Assembly (NCBI RefSeq): GCF_023856365.1
Contig: NC_064554.1
Location: forward strand, 4,207,001 to 4,271,000
DNA length: 64,000 bases
Direction: 5' to 3'
Origin: Brienomyrus brachyistius
Taxonomy: Eukaryota; Chordata; Actinopteri; Osteoglossiformes; Mormyridae
Under the pieces are notes generated by a model. The model was not told the DNA's origin. It was given only the letters and a program-made list of their open reading frames with translations, and did no database searches. Positions 45,748 through 59,986 of the stretch are shown here, in pieces. How positions within the stretch are numbered: the first letter of the stretch is position 1; the number at the start of each line of letters is the position of its first letter. Both the position numbers and the translations under genes were made by a program.

Positions 45748-48700
45748 GAACCGTATAAATAATAATAATCAGGAGCCAATAAAAGCAAAGCATAATACAG
45801 GATGGTGCTTGGCATCTGTAAGCTGATGCATATACAAGTGAGGGGATTGTAGCACCACCAGGCTGGAGGAACAGATGTGCTGGCAAGCAGTGTGATGGGG
45901 GTTAGAGTCCAGTGCTGGATGGAGAAGAGGGAGGGGACAAGAAGGAAGGAACTGCAGCAGCTGCAATGATGTGACACTGGTGGCAATTCTAGGATTTTTT
46001 AAGGGACATAAGAGGGGTAATAATTCATACAGAGAGGCCAACTTTATCATTAGCCAATCATATGTTTTGAATCAATGAGTGACAAGAAGGGGGCACTCCG
46101 GGAGCCAATCAGCTGTTGTTAATGCCCCTGTTGCCCCGCCCCCTGGGTGCCGCTTCATGAATGATGCAGCACTCGAACCTAAACCTTGTGTGAAAACAGG
46201 ACCGTGAATCAGCAGTCACTCTAGACTCTGCATTTAGGTGACGTTGGTGTTTCTGAGGCTTTTCACTGACAGCCTCCTCCGTAGCCCCTGCAGATGTCTA
46301 TACTACTACGCACAGCGTTTAATTAGGCAGTGACGTACTTACTGAAGCAAAGTGGGGGAATCCAAGTCACAGTTGAGGAAAAAAATAGTCCAATCCTAAC
46401 CAGAAGTAATACAACACTGGGAAGACACGGGCAGCAAGTGAGTCCTCGCCATTTGCCATCTGGTCCTCCTAACAGCAGAAGTACAAGCCAGGTCAACAAG
46501 CTGGAGCTGATCAACAAGGATTATGGCCGAATTACAGGTTAACAACCAACACGGGTTTGGTTTGCTTAATGACGGCGGCTGCGGATGACACTCGGATCAT
46601 GTGACGGGGGCTTTTGCTACAGCGTGGGTCAGCTTGACATGATGCTTTACTTCGCTTTACTGATGACCTGCACAGTAATATATCAGCAGAAAATCAGCTT
46701 GGATGCACAAATCATAATTTGGGGAATCAAATCCAAAATGTCTATTAGTAATATTTTATCTTGAGGGCAGGTGGACCCAAATGAAAATGGATTCAGGACT
46801 AATTCCCTTTTTGCTTTATTTAAAAGGCCAACTACTGGCACTGCACCAAGTCCCAAGACAACACCAGCCACTCAGCTGACCGCCTGCAGTAGGTCAGGGG
46901 GCCGTGAGGGTGTCAGGTACGGCCTCCTGCATCTCTGGCCCCAACTGACAGGGGTACAAGAGGAATAATTAGCCACTTCCTCTCGATTGTGACCACAATA
47001 CCTGATCTGGGGTCTGTGCTGGCAAAATTGTAAAATCAGCGATCCGAAAAGGACCGGTCACCTGTGCCTGGATGAGTGGGCAGCTGAGAGCTATAGGACC
47101 CAACCCAAAACACACACACACACAATAAACAATTCAGTAAATTTAACTGAATGTCTATGGGCTACAGTCAGAAACTGGCAAGGCCAGAGGGAACTGGTGT
47201 GACCCTGGGAGAACTCACCTCACAAAACGCTCTTCTCAGTGCTAATCATGAATTAGTTGAAAAACAGCAGGCCTACATAGTTTAGCATTCACTCTCCCTG
47301 GAATGTTTTTGAAATGCTACTGGTCATAGTAACAAAGCAGGGTAACAAACAATATACCAACAGTCATGTGAAATCATTTCTTACAGAATCCGCTCCTTGT
47401 ACAGTAAATGAATACATCAATTAATTAAAATAACATTATTGACATAAATATATTACAGCTTATCTTCAAACTTCATGAAAACCCGGCTATCTGCCCTTTA
47501 CTCTTTTCAAAGATCTCAGTGTAATTAGATTGACCTTAGGACTGATGTTCCTCAAACCGTTAATCAAATTGGACCTTATAGCTAATTTTTTTCCCAGTCA
47601 ATTTAAAAAATGCATTGTGCCAAGCATGCGATCAAAGTGGGCATTTCTTGCTTTTAAACTTTTTAGTTCAGCATAACATAATGCAGAATTAGATTGCATA
47701 AGCAGCTGCCTCACCTGGTTCAGTGTCCTTTTTATGAAGAACCAACTTCTTCTCTAAATAAACCACTCCACTGTTTCCAGAGAACCATTCACCGTTCAAG
47801 CTGGTTCCAAAACTAAATGACCTTCACGTAATTATTCTATAACCAAAAATCAGCCAATCACAGCCCTGCAAAGGCCATAATGTGACCTTATGGTAGAGCA
47901 CAGAGATTGGCCAATTTATTTCCATTATTCACCAACCAGGAGCCCCCCGGGGATCCCGTAGCCCCAATGTTAAGCTGGGGCTACGGGATCCCCGTAATGT
48001 TAGGCGCAGGTTAAGCTGCACCCTAATCTGTCTCCATATGCAGATGTGACTCCCTGAGCACCCAGCTGTAACAGTGAACCCTCCCATCTAAGCAACCCCT
48101 CCCCCCACACATAAAAGGGGAAACCGATAGACAGAGACGCACTAACCTCAAAAGTAAAACTGAGATAAAATATGTATAACATGGGGAGACACTCAGAGAC
48201 AGATGCCTTATGGGAATTATCTGGTCACTTCACCCCCCCCACAGAGTCGCCCCTCAGTGTAAGACCACACAATATCTGGCAGTGGGGGAGCTTGATTCCC
48301 ATTCTGCCTCATTTCAGACATTCCTCTGAGACCACAAGGCTATGGGGGGCTGAGACATACACACCTGTTGCCTAGTGCTGACAATAAAAGACTCAGGCTA
48401 GTCGGGCCATCTTGCTGGAGACGGGGAACCCAGTGCAGAATATTAGAGACCACCAGGAAAAAAAACTGTGAGCATAGCGAGAGAATGTGGCACAGGGGGG
48501 TGACAGAATACCTGCAGGACACTGTCATGGTAAGAGGTCGGCCAGGGGGGGCTAAGAGAACACCAAGGTCAGTAAAGCCTCAGGCTCACTTCAAGCTTTC
48601 AAAGTGCTGTGACTCCAGTCTAATACAAATGAATAAATCCTTCCATACTTTCACCACTGTGCTAGAACTGCACGGGACACCCTGTTCTGAATGAAGGGCC

Positions 48701-51700
48701 CAAATCACACTCCCCTCCCCAGCCAGATGCACTATATCATGACCACTGACAACTGCTGCCCATTATGGTAAACTTCACTGCCATTTTTTTAATTAGCGTT
48801 TGGAAAAAAAAAAAACTTTTGCGGTGACCTCTGGCAGCACACACAGGACACAAAGGCACTCCAAATGTAGGTATATACCACGCTACACTGCAGCGGGCCT
48901 GTTTACTACTCTTGAATGACTTTGTTTACTTCAGGAAGTCCTTTAAGAGCTTCCTTTATCATAAGCTACTTCTGCAGAAGATATTATGGTAGTTAGACAA
49001 AATATAGCCATATCACCCTGTTTCTCGCAGTTATTAATAATAAAAATAAGAGAGTTAGAAAGCAAATATGCACTCCATCCCCCCCACAAGTGTGTAAAAT
49101 GGGCTGATCCACCTGGCTCAGCATAGGGACCGCGACCAGGAAGCTTACGCACGAGCTTGACAGCCATTCAGTCTCCCATGGCAACAGGGTCCGCGCCACC
49201 TGTCATGTCATGATCCGGGGCTTCCTACAAAAAGGAGGACAGACATGAGCAGAGAGTGTCAGACACACAAGTCAGACAAACACGAATCCATTCCTGCAGC
49301 TAGCAGACCGCCTCCGTTATCATGAACTATTTTCGCATTAATCAATGCAGCGTCCAAGAACGCCATAAGGACTATAATTCAAGCAGCAGCCGAGTGCGCG
49401 TCAAGCAAAGTGCGGAGGTAGTGCAAAGTAACATTTTTTCTCCTGGCCATCATTCACGCTGGATACAGTGTATCCGTACTGCGTAGATTACTTTGTTACT
49501 ACGTTCTTTGCATAGCTGCAGAGAGGGAATTAAAAGTGGAAACAGACATTTCTGTGAACCATAAAATCTCAGCAGCAGCCACGACTGCACCGATGAACTT
49601 AATCAGAAAAATCGCATTGAACTATAATGAACGGAAAAATCGGAAACGTTGCATAGTTATCTTACGACCTCGATAGATAGTAAACGCTATTATTGCTTCT
49701 AAACTGTAGCTCGGTTTTAATACGTATTTCAAACATACCTTCACAGATATCATTTATTTATTAAAGCATGTAAAATTTGAGCATAATCTTCTAGTGTCAT
49801 GGTAACGTGTGATGCATATCCCAGCCACCTAAAAGACCAAAATATATATTTTATGGTTCTTTGGTTACATAACTATTGTCAGCTAACCGCTGTTTTTTAT
49901 TGTTTAAATGATATCCACTTGCGTCTGCATGCACATGCCGGATTGCTGATGACACCAACACAAAAAACAAATACACCATTTCTTTATTAACCCAAACAGC
50001 ATAACGCTTTTTTTTTACGTCCGAACTCCAATCTGCGATTACTTACCTAACGCAAATTCATTCTAATTGTAATGCACTGAACAATACACGTTTAATACCG
50101 TAGGAAACTCCAAAAAAACTGAGATACATCCTACACATCCTATCACGTATAACGGAACTTAATGCTATTGATTATAGAAAATATCCTACTGGAACCGCAT
50201 ATTCCAGAGTGGACCATCGTAAAAACTGGACTGATTTACACGGAAGCCTGTCTGGATGGAAATGCATTACAGAGAGAATTCCAACACCATCAATTATTCA
50301 CAAGGCTGGCTGGTTATAAAACGATTTAGTCTTACCGCATATACCGATCATTATCCTTGCACGGACGGAAATGAAATACCGCTGTACGCCGACAAAGATC
50401 TCCCTGCAATTTATACAGTCTGTGGATGCGGTCAATCCCCATAGGCCCATAGAATCGCTCCGTTGCAATCCTCTGTACCTATACGAATGTCATTCCCAGT
50501 TTCCGATAGAGAAAAAGATGAGATTCAATTTTCAAAGGCTAAAGCAATCAACACAGATCGGTCGGCTTATTTCAGGGACCCCTCCATACATGCGATCAGG
50601 GATTGATTAAGATGCTGGCGAGCTCACTGTTACCATCTCATTAGGTAAAGCAAACGCCACGCCTCTATTAGTCAAACAACGTTACAGGCTATACTCTGTC
50701 TACGGGTTGTTTTATTAAACTTCCCCGGTTATGTATACAATTGGCTCATTATACTTGTGCAATAACAATAAAGATGTTCTATTATAATAAGGTTAAATTA
50801 AACTAAACGGCACAACGTTGAGAAAAATTATTGTTATGTGGTTGTTTTGATAGGTATCGTCTGGTCGCAGGTGATCATTGAACGTTACTGTGATTCTCAT
50901 CTTCGTTAGTATGTTTAGATAAGGGAGCATTTGGTATGATTTTATATTTATGTAGAATGAGGAGTCTTTCTTTACTAAATTAACATGTAGCCTAAATGCA
51001 TTGACATTTACGATACTGTACGGTGAAAAAACGAACGCGTGTCATATACGTGCTATTAAAATACTGTAAAGATGATACGCAAACTCCAGTTACCTGGACA
51101 ACATTGTGTACATTATTCCTGAAAACTTATAGTAAAGATGAACAGTAACATGGGCAACTTGGTACTAAGTCAAATGCCAATTAGTTAACGTATAATAAGG
51201 CAAAATTCGATGTTGGGCTACATCTGTCATACTCACTGTGATTTAATTCTTCTTTTATTAACACTGTGAGAATTCTCGTAATGTAAGATTAAAAGTGCGC
51301 TTTGCGGTTTATTAAAATTACTGCAATCTTCGCCTTCACCAAAAGATGGCAGCCTGCACAGAGAAAAATGGTTTTCACGTGTTGAATGAGCTTTGTTGTA
51401 CCGCCACCATTTGTATAAAGGAAGAAGGAGACCAGAAGAACAGATTAGACGGACGTTAGTTTAGGGCCCAAGCTTAATTAATTTACTCATTTTAATAAGC
51501 TTTTTGTAGGTCTAATAAACCCCATAATTAACAACATTTTTTTTACTTTGTGGAAAGTGAACAGAAACAATAAGAACATAAAAGCAGAAATGAAAATTGG
51601 ATTAAATGGTGTACGAGGGCAGCAGTGAAAATGTGTATGAATATGACAAAAAAAGGTCGTGGGTGTCGGCTTGCTGCCAGTGTTAGCGCGGGGTTTCTGC

Positions 51701-51840
51701 TGCTAACTCAATACATGACCGACGATCAGTTTTCCCTACTCTAATATCCAATTTATGAAGTTAATCAACCGCACACCGTAGTCAAACTATACCATTACAG
51801 ATGACATGGGAAGCTAATATTTAAAAGCAGGAATTATTGC
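45748..51840. other. Gene-poor stretch upstream of tex2
   Basis: No coding exon supported. Holds the 47949-47993 hairpin. A possible first tex2 exon near 49.14-49.26 kb (GTAAGC after GTGC at about 49150 on minus) is only a guess. Confidence 0.4.
47949..47993. repeat. Perfect 17-bp inverted repeat, 11-base loop
   Basis: Left arm GGGGATCCCGTAGCCCC (47949-47965), right arm its exact reverse complement (47977-47993). Intergenic, between tex2 and axin2. Confidence 0.9.
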
Positions 51841-54185
51841 TCTCTTTGGCTTTGAACATTGTGCTGAGAGCGGGGCATCGGTCCTGGCGGAGGCACATCA
51901 AAGCTTAGGCGAAGCCGTGAGGTCTGCGCACAACAACACTTCAGCCGACAGTAAAGCGCAGCATTAATGATGCAGGCTTATCAATCCGGGATGGGGGGCG
52001 AGGTCCGTCCTGCGCGATGGCTCCCCGGCCGAGGCGCTCGACACTGAAAAAAAGCGTCGGCGCTACAAACCGGTTTATTAGAAACGTATAGATTATGTTG
52101 TCTCTTCGGGTGTAGGAATCGCATCTTCCCCAGATTCACTGGCTGGTATAGCGCGATATTTAGTTTCATTTCGCCGGTGCGGTGCTGCAGATCCCTCGCT
52201 TTCTGCGCAGGTATGACATGGTGTTATTTCGTTTTCTGCTTCTATTTCCATTATTAAAATTTGTTTGAAGTGCACAGTCAGAGTCGGGATGAAAGAGAAA
52301 ATATACGTTTCATGAATCCTGCTGTGTTGAAAGACCATGCCTGGGGAAAACGACCACGGGGAGGCAGACTAGCAAAATTATGAAAAGCGAAAGAATAAAC
52401 AGTAAACCTGTAAATATATAATATAAAATTCACGTTTAATGTTATTCACTAGGTGGACTGCCCGATGTGTTCGCTTATTATGAGCGACAAAATGTAGGCC
52501 TAAGCCCTACTGCTGGCCCAAACTGATAAATTCATTGAAATTCTGACAGCACCAATGCGTTATCACAAAAAAACCATGAAGATGGACCTAATGTTCTATA
52601 AAGAATCCACAGTCTGCTTCTTTTACTAACTTGCAAGGCATTCACAACAAAATATTACCATGTCAATTCATTGAAAAAACAAGAAATATGCAAACAAACA
52701 CAACTGTTTAGTTACTCAAAGAAGATTAATTATGGATTCTTGTAGAAAATCCTGAACTTACCTGTCATTCATACATGGGCGTAAACTTTGGGTGGGATGT
52801 GGGGGATTGTAACCTCCCCAGTAATCAAGGCCAGCCAATACAACCCCCTGGTCCTCCTTAAATGGGTGGAGACCTCAAACCCCACGCCCCCCCCCACACA
52901 CACCAATGCTCAAGCCAAAATTTCACCCTTGCATTCGGCCATAATTTGAAGCGCAGGGCAGGTTGATGAGCTGAAATCAGCCTGAGCTTTTAGAGGACCC
53001 TTTGAAGCCCCTAGAGCAGAACTGACCAGAGACATGGATTAACGGGCTTCCTTATAAGGGCGTCAGAGACGGGCCAGCAACCGCCTGTCCTGCTAAATTA
53101 TGACCTTGGAACTGTGCCGTCCTCATTTATATTCTGGCAGAGAGATTTGCTGAATAATGGATCTGAATCTCTTAGAAAATGTGCTATAAATACATTCTGT
53201 GCATGACTATTGTTGCTGGTGCTGATCCTAAAAATTTCTCACTGCTCCGAGCTCTGCGGTATAACAACACTGTGCTAATCAATAAGGACTCAACTCCAGC
53301 CATTACTGTCCGTAGAAAACTATTTCAGCAAGAAATCATTGGGGGAAAAAATCCACACACTCCCCCCCCCCACAACATTGCCATTGTCAGGTGTTGCCGC
53401 ACGAGCTCTGAATGACAGGTCGCCATCCTCACTGATTTTTGCACCCAGGGAATGAAATCCCGGCAAAACTGTCTGCTCGGGTGCAAATCAAGCTTCTCAC
53501 ACATTTGCAAAAACCTAAAGATGGTTCCAGTGGGCTGTAGACGGCTTTTACACTGATCACATCACACTCTCGGGAGAAACGAGCCAGTCTGATAGTCTTT
53601 ACCATCTCTCTCTTTGTTTTTCTCCTTCCATCTCTCTTACATATACACACGCAGCCAGTCACACACACAGAAATTCAGACACACACACACGCTTACACTT
53701 GGTTATCAGCATATTGTTTACAAGGCACCCCCCCCCCCCCCAATTGAAGGGGTCTGTGCTCTTTTCAGACTCCATGAACGTGAATCAGAACCCAGCTACA
53801 TTTTTCCCTTCTTTCTGGTCTTTCCCCTCCCATCTACCCCATTCTCTGACTCCCCGTGTGCAGCTGGAGTGCACATGACAGCCATGAATGTGTGTCTGCC
53901 TGCATGGGTAAGAGTTCTTGCAACAAATTAAAATATTCAGTTTCTTTCGCCAATTACCGCAGGGGAAATGCAGTCCCAGCAAGCTGTTTTTCTGACAACT
54001 TTCCCCTTTTTCTTCCTGTCACTCCCGACTCCTCTGTTCTGCCGGCTTTTTATCCAGCCTCTGACTCCACATCCCCCTCTTCTACCCGCTTTTATCCGGC
54101 ACCGGAATTTCACCCGACAGGTGATCAGAGGCAAGCGACAGGATGCTGAATGCAGCCCGGCTCAGTGGCACCGCACTCAGAGACG
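51841..54185. other. Intergenic, partly CpG-rich
   Basis: A CpG-richer patch at 51860-52060 with two TCF/LEF-type motifs. No splice-bounded frame. Confidence 0.4.
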
Positions 54186-54213
54186 CCCCCCCCCCCCCCC
54201 CCCCCCCCCCCCC
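54186..54213. repeat. Poly-C tract of 28
   Basis: 28 consecutive C on plus, the longest of many C or G homopolymers in the window. Length may be uncertain in the assembly. Confidence 0.85.
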
Positions 54214-54676
54214 TGTCTCCCTCCCGCTGACGCATTCCCGTCCTACAACAAACAGCTGGAATGGAAAACGGGATTCGGGACACACCGACTCCTGGATCCT
54301 CACTTCGAAGAAGCTATGATTGGCAGCCGGTAAACCTGCAGTTTACGGTAGAGGGGGTGCTGGGGCTTTGAGATCCCGTCTCGCACCTCAACTTACTTCA
54401 CACACCGAGAGAAGAGGAGACACCCAGCTGGCAGGACAAATGGAAAGATGTGCAGCCTGTTTTTATTTATTATTGAAGCTACAGAAGGTACAGCTATGGG
54501 CACCTTCTGGAAAGAGAGTCTGCACGCTTTGCATGCAAATTTCTGCACCATCACAACCCTTGCACCAGAAGGATGTTGGTTCAGTTCCCGAGAGTCGCTT
54601 GATGTTGAAGACAGGAGAAAGCATTTAGCATGAATGAAAAAGCTAATCTAACGACCAACAAAAGAAGAGATAAGGG

Positions 54677-54832
54677 GGGCAATGGGTGGCATTGCCAAAC
54701 ATCTCAAATGTTGTGGGTTCAGATCCCACTGTAAACCTGTGTGTGTGTGTAGAGCATGTTGTGCCATATGTTATCTGGGATAGGCCCCAGACCCTCCCAT
54801 GACCCTGTACTAAATAAATGGTTGGCAGATGT
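54677..54832 (+). mobile_element. Degenerate tRNA-derived SINE
   Basis: GGCAATGGGTGGCATTGCC, then GGGTTCAGATCCC (B-box like), a GT run and a GGGATAGGCCCCAGACC body with AAATGGTTGGCAG tail. Confidence 0.5.
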
Positions 54833-55138
54833 AATCCTTATTAAAAGAAAACTATATGCATGACAGTGTTATTGTTGTTGTTAAAAGTAATCATATATAC
54901 ATAGAGAAATAATGATTGCATTCCACCTCTTATCAGGCTCTACTGAAGCATACACTTGCTTATATGAGAGACATTTTGATCTGTCCCCTTCAGCAGTTGG
55001 AGTAATACTAGATATCCTGACTTACAGGCCCAGCAAATAAAATATCCCAGCCGCCCACCAATCGCAGGAGTCGTCTCTGCTGACTTCAATATGAGTAGAT
55101 GTTTAAACGCTTTCTATGGCTGTAAAACTCTGGAGTGA

Positions 55139-55178
55139 TGACACACACACACACACACACACACATACACACACACAG
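55139..55178. repeat. (AC)n microsatellite
   Basis: Short (AC)n with one TACAC interruption. Confidence 0.85.
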
Positions 55179-58100
55179 CCTCTTTCCTCAGATGAAACAG
55201 TAAGCTCACTGACCTGTATTAACTAATCATTCATAAATCATTTTGTTGTCTTGATGACTTAAAATGTATGTGCTGCGTGTACGCAGGTCCCTGTGTGTTT
55301 TGTATGTGTTTATATGTGCATACATGCAAGCTTATCATGTGAAAAACATCCATGTTTTTTCTCATGTCTGTACCAGGGATTCCCCTTGGAGCCAAACTAA
55401 TTAAAGCTTCCTCAGATTTGGTGCAAGGGGGTGGGTGGGGGTGTCCCAGGCCCACAGGGGTCTCTGACCTGATTAATCTGGGAGGCTGCTTCACTCAGCT
55501 GGGAGTCCCTGGGTGTTCCTAACCTTCCCTGCCACCATTTCTCAGACATCAAAGCTCACCAAGTCCCTGTTAGCATGTTTAATCACGGCCAAGGTACCAT
55601 GCAGGTAACACGCAGGTGACACGCAGGTCAGCATGTTTAATCACAGCCAAGGTGACGTGCAGGTGATGTGTAACCTAAAGAATTCCCATTAAGCTGGGAG
55701 GGCAAAGACAAATTAGCAGCCCCAGCTGGTGAGTCCAGCCTGCCCCCCTGCCTCAAAATATGGGTGAGCATTTGGGGAGGAGGTAACATTTCTCACTTAA
55801 CCGGGCCGATGCTTGATTTAAAGAATTTATTATTTCCGGTTTACATTACAGCACTGTTTGTTATTTCAAAGGCTACTGTGTGAAATATCCTTTTTAACTT
55901 TGTAAGTAGCTTGAAATAAAACCACACTGGATTTTCTGTGGCGAAGCAGGATTCTTCCAAGAGATCTATGTCACGCCGACCTTTCTGGGTTAAGTGACGC
56001 GGAAATGCGACGTTACCACCTGGCTCCGCGGTGAGTCTTCAGATATGCTTGGGGGCCCCGCTAGTTGTCTGTTTTTAATCTGAGCCGCCTGCATTAGTGG
56101 TGATTATGCTGTCACTGTGAGTCTGACTCTGCCTTATAAGATGACTTCATTGACCACCATGGAGTAATGCTCAGTAAAGATGACACTGAGGGATAGCGCC
56201 ATCAGGCAGCCTGACTGACGACACAGATGGGAACAGAGACGACCGGCTGCATTTGGTCCAACCCTGAGTGATAAGACACACTGACAAGACAGTATGGTGG
56301 ACTGCAGGCAAGCGGGATGAGGCTCCCCTCTTCATAATCTGAGACAGACATCACTGCCTCACCTCTGAAGCTGGACAAATTCTTTCTTTTGATCGTCGTA
56401 TCTTGGGTTTGAGAAAGAAAAAAGTAATAATAATGAAAGAACAAGCTGGTGACTGTCTCTATTCATGTCTGAAGACCCAACCAGGACGATTCTAGACTGT
56501 GGGGGGATGAAAGGCAATGAGGTTCATTCCAGTGAAATTACAGCACAGATGGGGAGGGGGTTTGCGTCTCATTCGCAAATGGAGGTTAAAGAGCAGCCGG
56601 AGAGGAGACGTCGGCGGAAACCTCCGCGACCCCACGGCGCCCGGACCGGTGGCGCTCTCTCGCCGCTCAGCCTAATAATACCGCCGCCAAATAAGTACAC
56701 AGAAAACGGCCCCGTTTTATAATAAAGGGCCGGCGCGTGTTTGTTTGAGGCTACCGAAATGAAAGAGGGAAGTCAGTGACGGAACGCTTCGAGGAGCGTC
56801 GAGGCTCCACATTCCTTTGAAGTGGCCCATGACCGGAAAATTAAAACTTTAACCCGAAACGACCAGGCTTCACAGAAACGGAGCCCACGGGTCTTCGTCA
56901 ACGGGCTCCTGAGATCAGAACAGAGCCAGCAGGGAGGGAGGTGGGACAGTCGATGTGTAGGGTACACTGCTTCACTGTGCTTCATTTTACCCTGTAAATA
57001 CTTCATAATGTAAGAAAAATCCCCAGTATCCTGGATTCCACAGGTTGTGATGATGACCCTCATTAATTTGTGGCAATCGAAGACCCGCTAAAAGGAAAGA
57101 CGTCGGCTACCTCAACTGTACGCTTCTAAGTCGGTAACAGGGACAGGAAATGGAGCCCTGCTGTCCCTCCCCTGGATGCGCCGGCATATAATCGGGCCCC
57201 TCCATCTTCTCGGCGACTGAAGCCTTACCGGAGTCACTCATTAGTGCCTCTGATCTCGCTGAGCGAGGCTCCGTCGACGTATAAGCGACCTCCTTTCTTC
57301 CTCCGCGCCCGAGGCTTTGAATTAGTACTAACTGCAGCTCCTCCGATCAAAGACGGGCCTCGGCGTTTGAATTCCTTTTTTAACCGGGACGTCATCGGCC
57401 TTCACACATAACCGAGGCCTTTAAAGGAAGTGTGCCAAGCGTGTCTGTTTATCGAGTCACCCCCCTTTTTTTTAAAAAAATATCCATTCTTGCACCTCCA
57501 ATTAATCCACGAGATCCGCAATTAGTAATGATGCAGGCTGAGGGTGCAAATGACGCCATTGCTGTTCATCGTCTTGGAAATGGGGGCTGCCTTTATTGTG
57601 ACCTTTCATATCTTCTTACGCATAGAAGCTCTTTTATAACTTATGTCTTAATCGTTTTGATTATTTGTTATTATTTGAACTCACTGCACCTACGACTTGC
57701 TATGGAGCCAAAGCCGAGTAGGTTATGAACAGGTTACTGCAGTCTATGGTCAGCTTTTGCAGGTTATGACCAGAGATTTTTTCTATTTTTTCTACAATGA
57801 AATCGTTTAAAATAAAAAATTGCTCCCCAGAGACCACCAAAGCCCCCCCACCTCCTGTGAATCTAGATGCTCCGAATGGCTCCAGACCAAGAATGACCAA
57901 GTAAATAGACAAACCATGGTATTAAAATGCAAACTTGCTGATGTTCAAATCTAAATATCCTTCTCGGTTTTTGCCACTTGCCCCCCCCCTCCCCGCTCAG
58001 CGAAAGCTCATGTTTCTATTTTTGCTCAAAAGCTTTCATGGTTGACAACATCAAAAGTGTGCGTACGCTCTTGGTTTGTTTACGCCAACATACACCCAAT

Positions 58101-59350
58101 CTGAGAGGCTCAGCTCATTTTCCATTTGCATGTTTTCCTTTTCACCCCCCCCCCCCTACATTTGTAGCCCCCCTCCTCTCCCTTGTTCCCACATCCCTAC
58201 TGGATGAGCACATCCTGAGTGGGCTGGTTGATGCTGGTCCAGTAAAACCAGGATCTTCTCAGGCGAGCTGCTTCCGGCGAACCCTGACAAAACCCGAGAG
58301 AACCAAGCCCCCTTCTGGGGGTGGGGAGGGAGAGATGGCTTCATCTCAGCGAGATGCTTAAGACAAGAAGAACATGAAAGACGAAGAAGAAACCGGCCCA
58401 GAGAAGAAGCAGACAGGAGGGACCAGCATGGTGACACCTACAGAATCGTGAGACAAAGCATATCGGAGCGTGATGGTTAGTGACACCCTGCTGACGTCCA
58501 TGCGTCCCTTAGACACAAAGGACTGCTCCCCCATGAAAGGGACTGGGGTCTATCTTCCAGGTTTTGCTTCTCCCCCATTTTCTTCTGAAGAATAAACTGA
58601 TTACCCTCCGCTGCCCCCCACCGCCCAAACAAGAACCACATGTTTCACAGAGACGGCCCATAACTCCCAGAATGCCCCTCTCCTCCTCCTCACGAGAAAA
58701 AGTCAAAGATGTTGAGACAAGAGAATGAACTGGGAAATGATGGTTTTTGTCAGTAATCTGCTTGTGGAATTGATGTAGGAGACAAGGACACTCGCTTCCC
58801 GATGGTGTGACAGCCGTACATGACCAGCAGTCAACTTTGAATTTTTGCCGCGCTATCGATAGGCTGTACGACACTTTCTACTGACACAGGGGTGATGCTG
58901 GCTTCCACACAGACATGCTTCCGGTCTCTATAGTGATCGACAATATCAACGGTGTTCAACAAAGTATCAATCGACATTTTTCGAACTTTTATTCAATTTA
59001 TTTGCTTTTGATTTACCGGTATTCAGTTAGTCACAGTCCCTGTATTGCTCATTATGGGGGAGCGACAGAGCTGTGCGATATGGGGGGGTGGGGGTGCGTC
59101 AAAGCACAACTGAAAACAGACGAGGACACACAGCAGTGCAGTCACAGCAAGGCACCATCGCACTCACCTTACAGTTACCTGATAAAAGATCCACAAAGTG
59201 TGATAAGTCAATGCTTTTGATTGCCCTTGAACATTGTGTGTGCCGGTATATATTAAAAGTGTAAGCAAGAGTCCTGCAATGTCACAGCGACCATCAGCCA
59301 ATGATGTTAGAGCCAAACGGGCAGCATCTCCATGCTGTATGAGCCGTGTG
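55179..59350. other. Intergenic, CpG-rich in 56560-57440
   Basis: No coding exon supported. The CpG-rich 56560-57440 segment has an (A/T)(A/T)CAAAG pair at 57315-57352 and could be regulatory. C runs near 57980 and 58146. Confidence 0.4.
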
Positions 59351-59709
59351 TCCATTAATCCATCCTGCAAACCGCTTATCCTACTGGGTCGCGGGGGGTC
59401 CGGAGCCTATCCTGGAAGCAATGGGCACGAGGCAGGGAACAACCCAGGATGGGGGGCCAGCCCATCGCAGGGCACACTCACACACCAGTCACCCACACAT
59501 GCAGGCACACCTACGGCAATTTAGTAACTCCAATTAGCCTCAGCATGTTTTTGGACTGGGGGGGGAAACCGCAGGGTACCCGGAGGAAACCCCACGACGA
59601 CATGGGGAGAACATGCAAACTCCACACACGTGACCCAGGCGGAGACTCGAACCCGGGTCCCAGAGGTGTGAGGCAACAGTGCTAACCACTGCACCACCAT
59701 GCCACCCCC
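59351..59709 (-). mobile_element. tRNA-derived SINE, same family
   Basis: Nearly the same sequence as the 45375-45734 copy, reversed, with B box GGTTCGAGTC near 59650 (reverse strand). No clear target duplication was seen. Confidence 0.8.
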
Positions 59710-59986
59710 CCCGTAAGACATCCCACTCCGAATATACATGCCCGCTGGAGACAGACGTGCATGTGAGACACAAGGGGCTGTATCATGGGCACCAGCCATC
59801 AGAGGGTACAGGAGAGAGGCATGTAATCAGCTGTTACTAGGAAACCAAATATACTTCAGAGACGTCAGCCACAGTCCGGGGGGCGGGGAGCCGTTTACCC
59901 ACCACTTCCTGTCCCAGAAGGCCCCACCAGCGACCCCCCACCCACATCGCTTTACAAAAGAAAGCCACTGCATTTGAAAAATATAT

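Noticed and set aside
45271..45986. Frames with GDSNPGPRGVR and similar on both strands, also at 16535-16785 and 59449-59799
   Set aside because: These are translations of the tRNA-derived SINE and appear at each copy.
53968..54333. 121-codon plus frame with a Pro run
   Set aside because: The Pro run is the 28-C homopolymer. No splice sites, start context or homology recognised.
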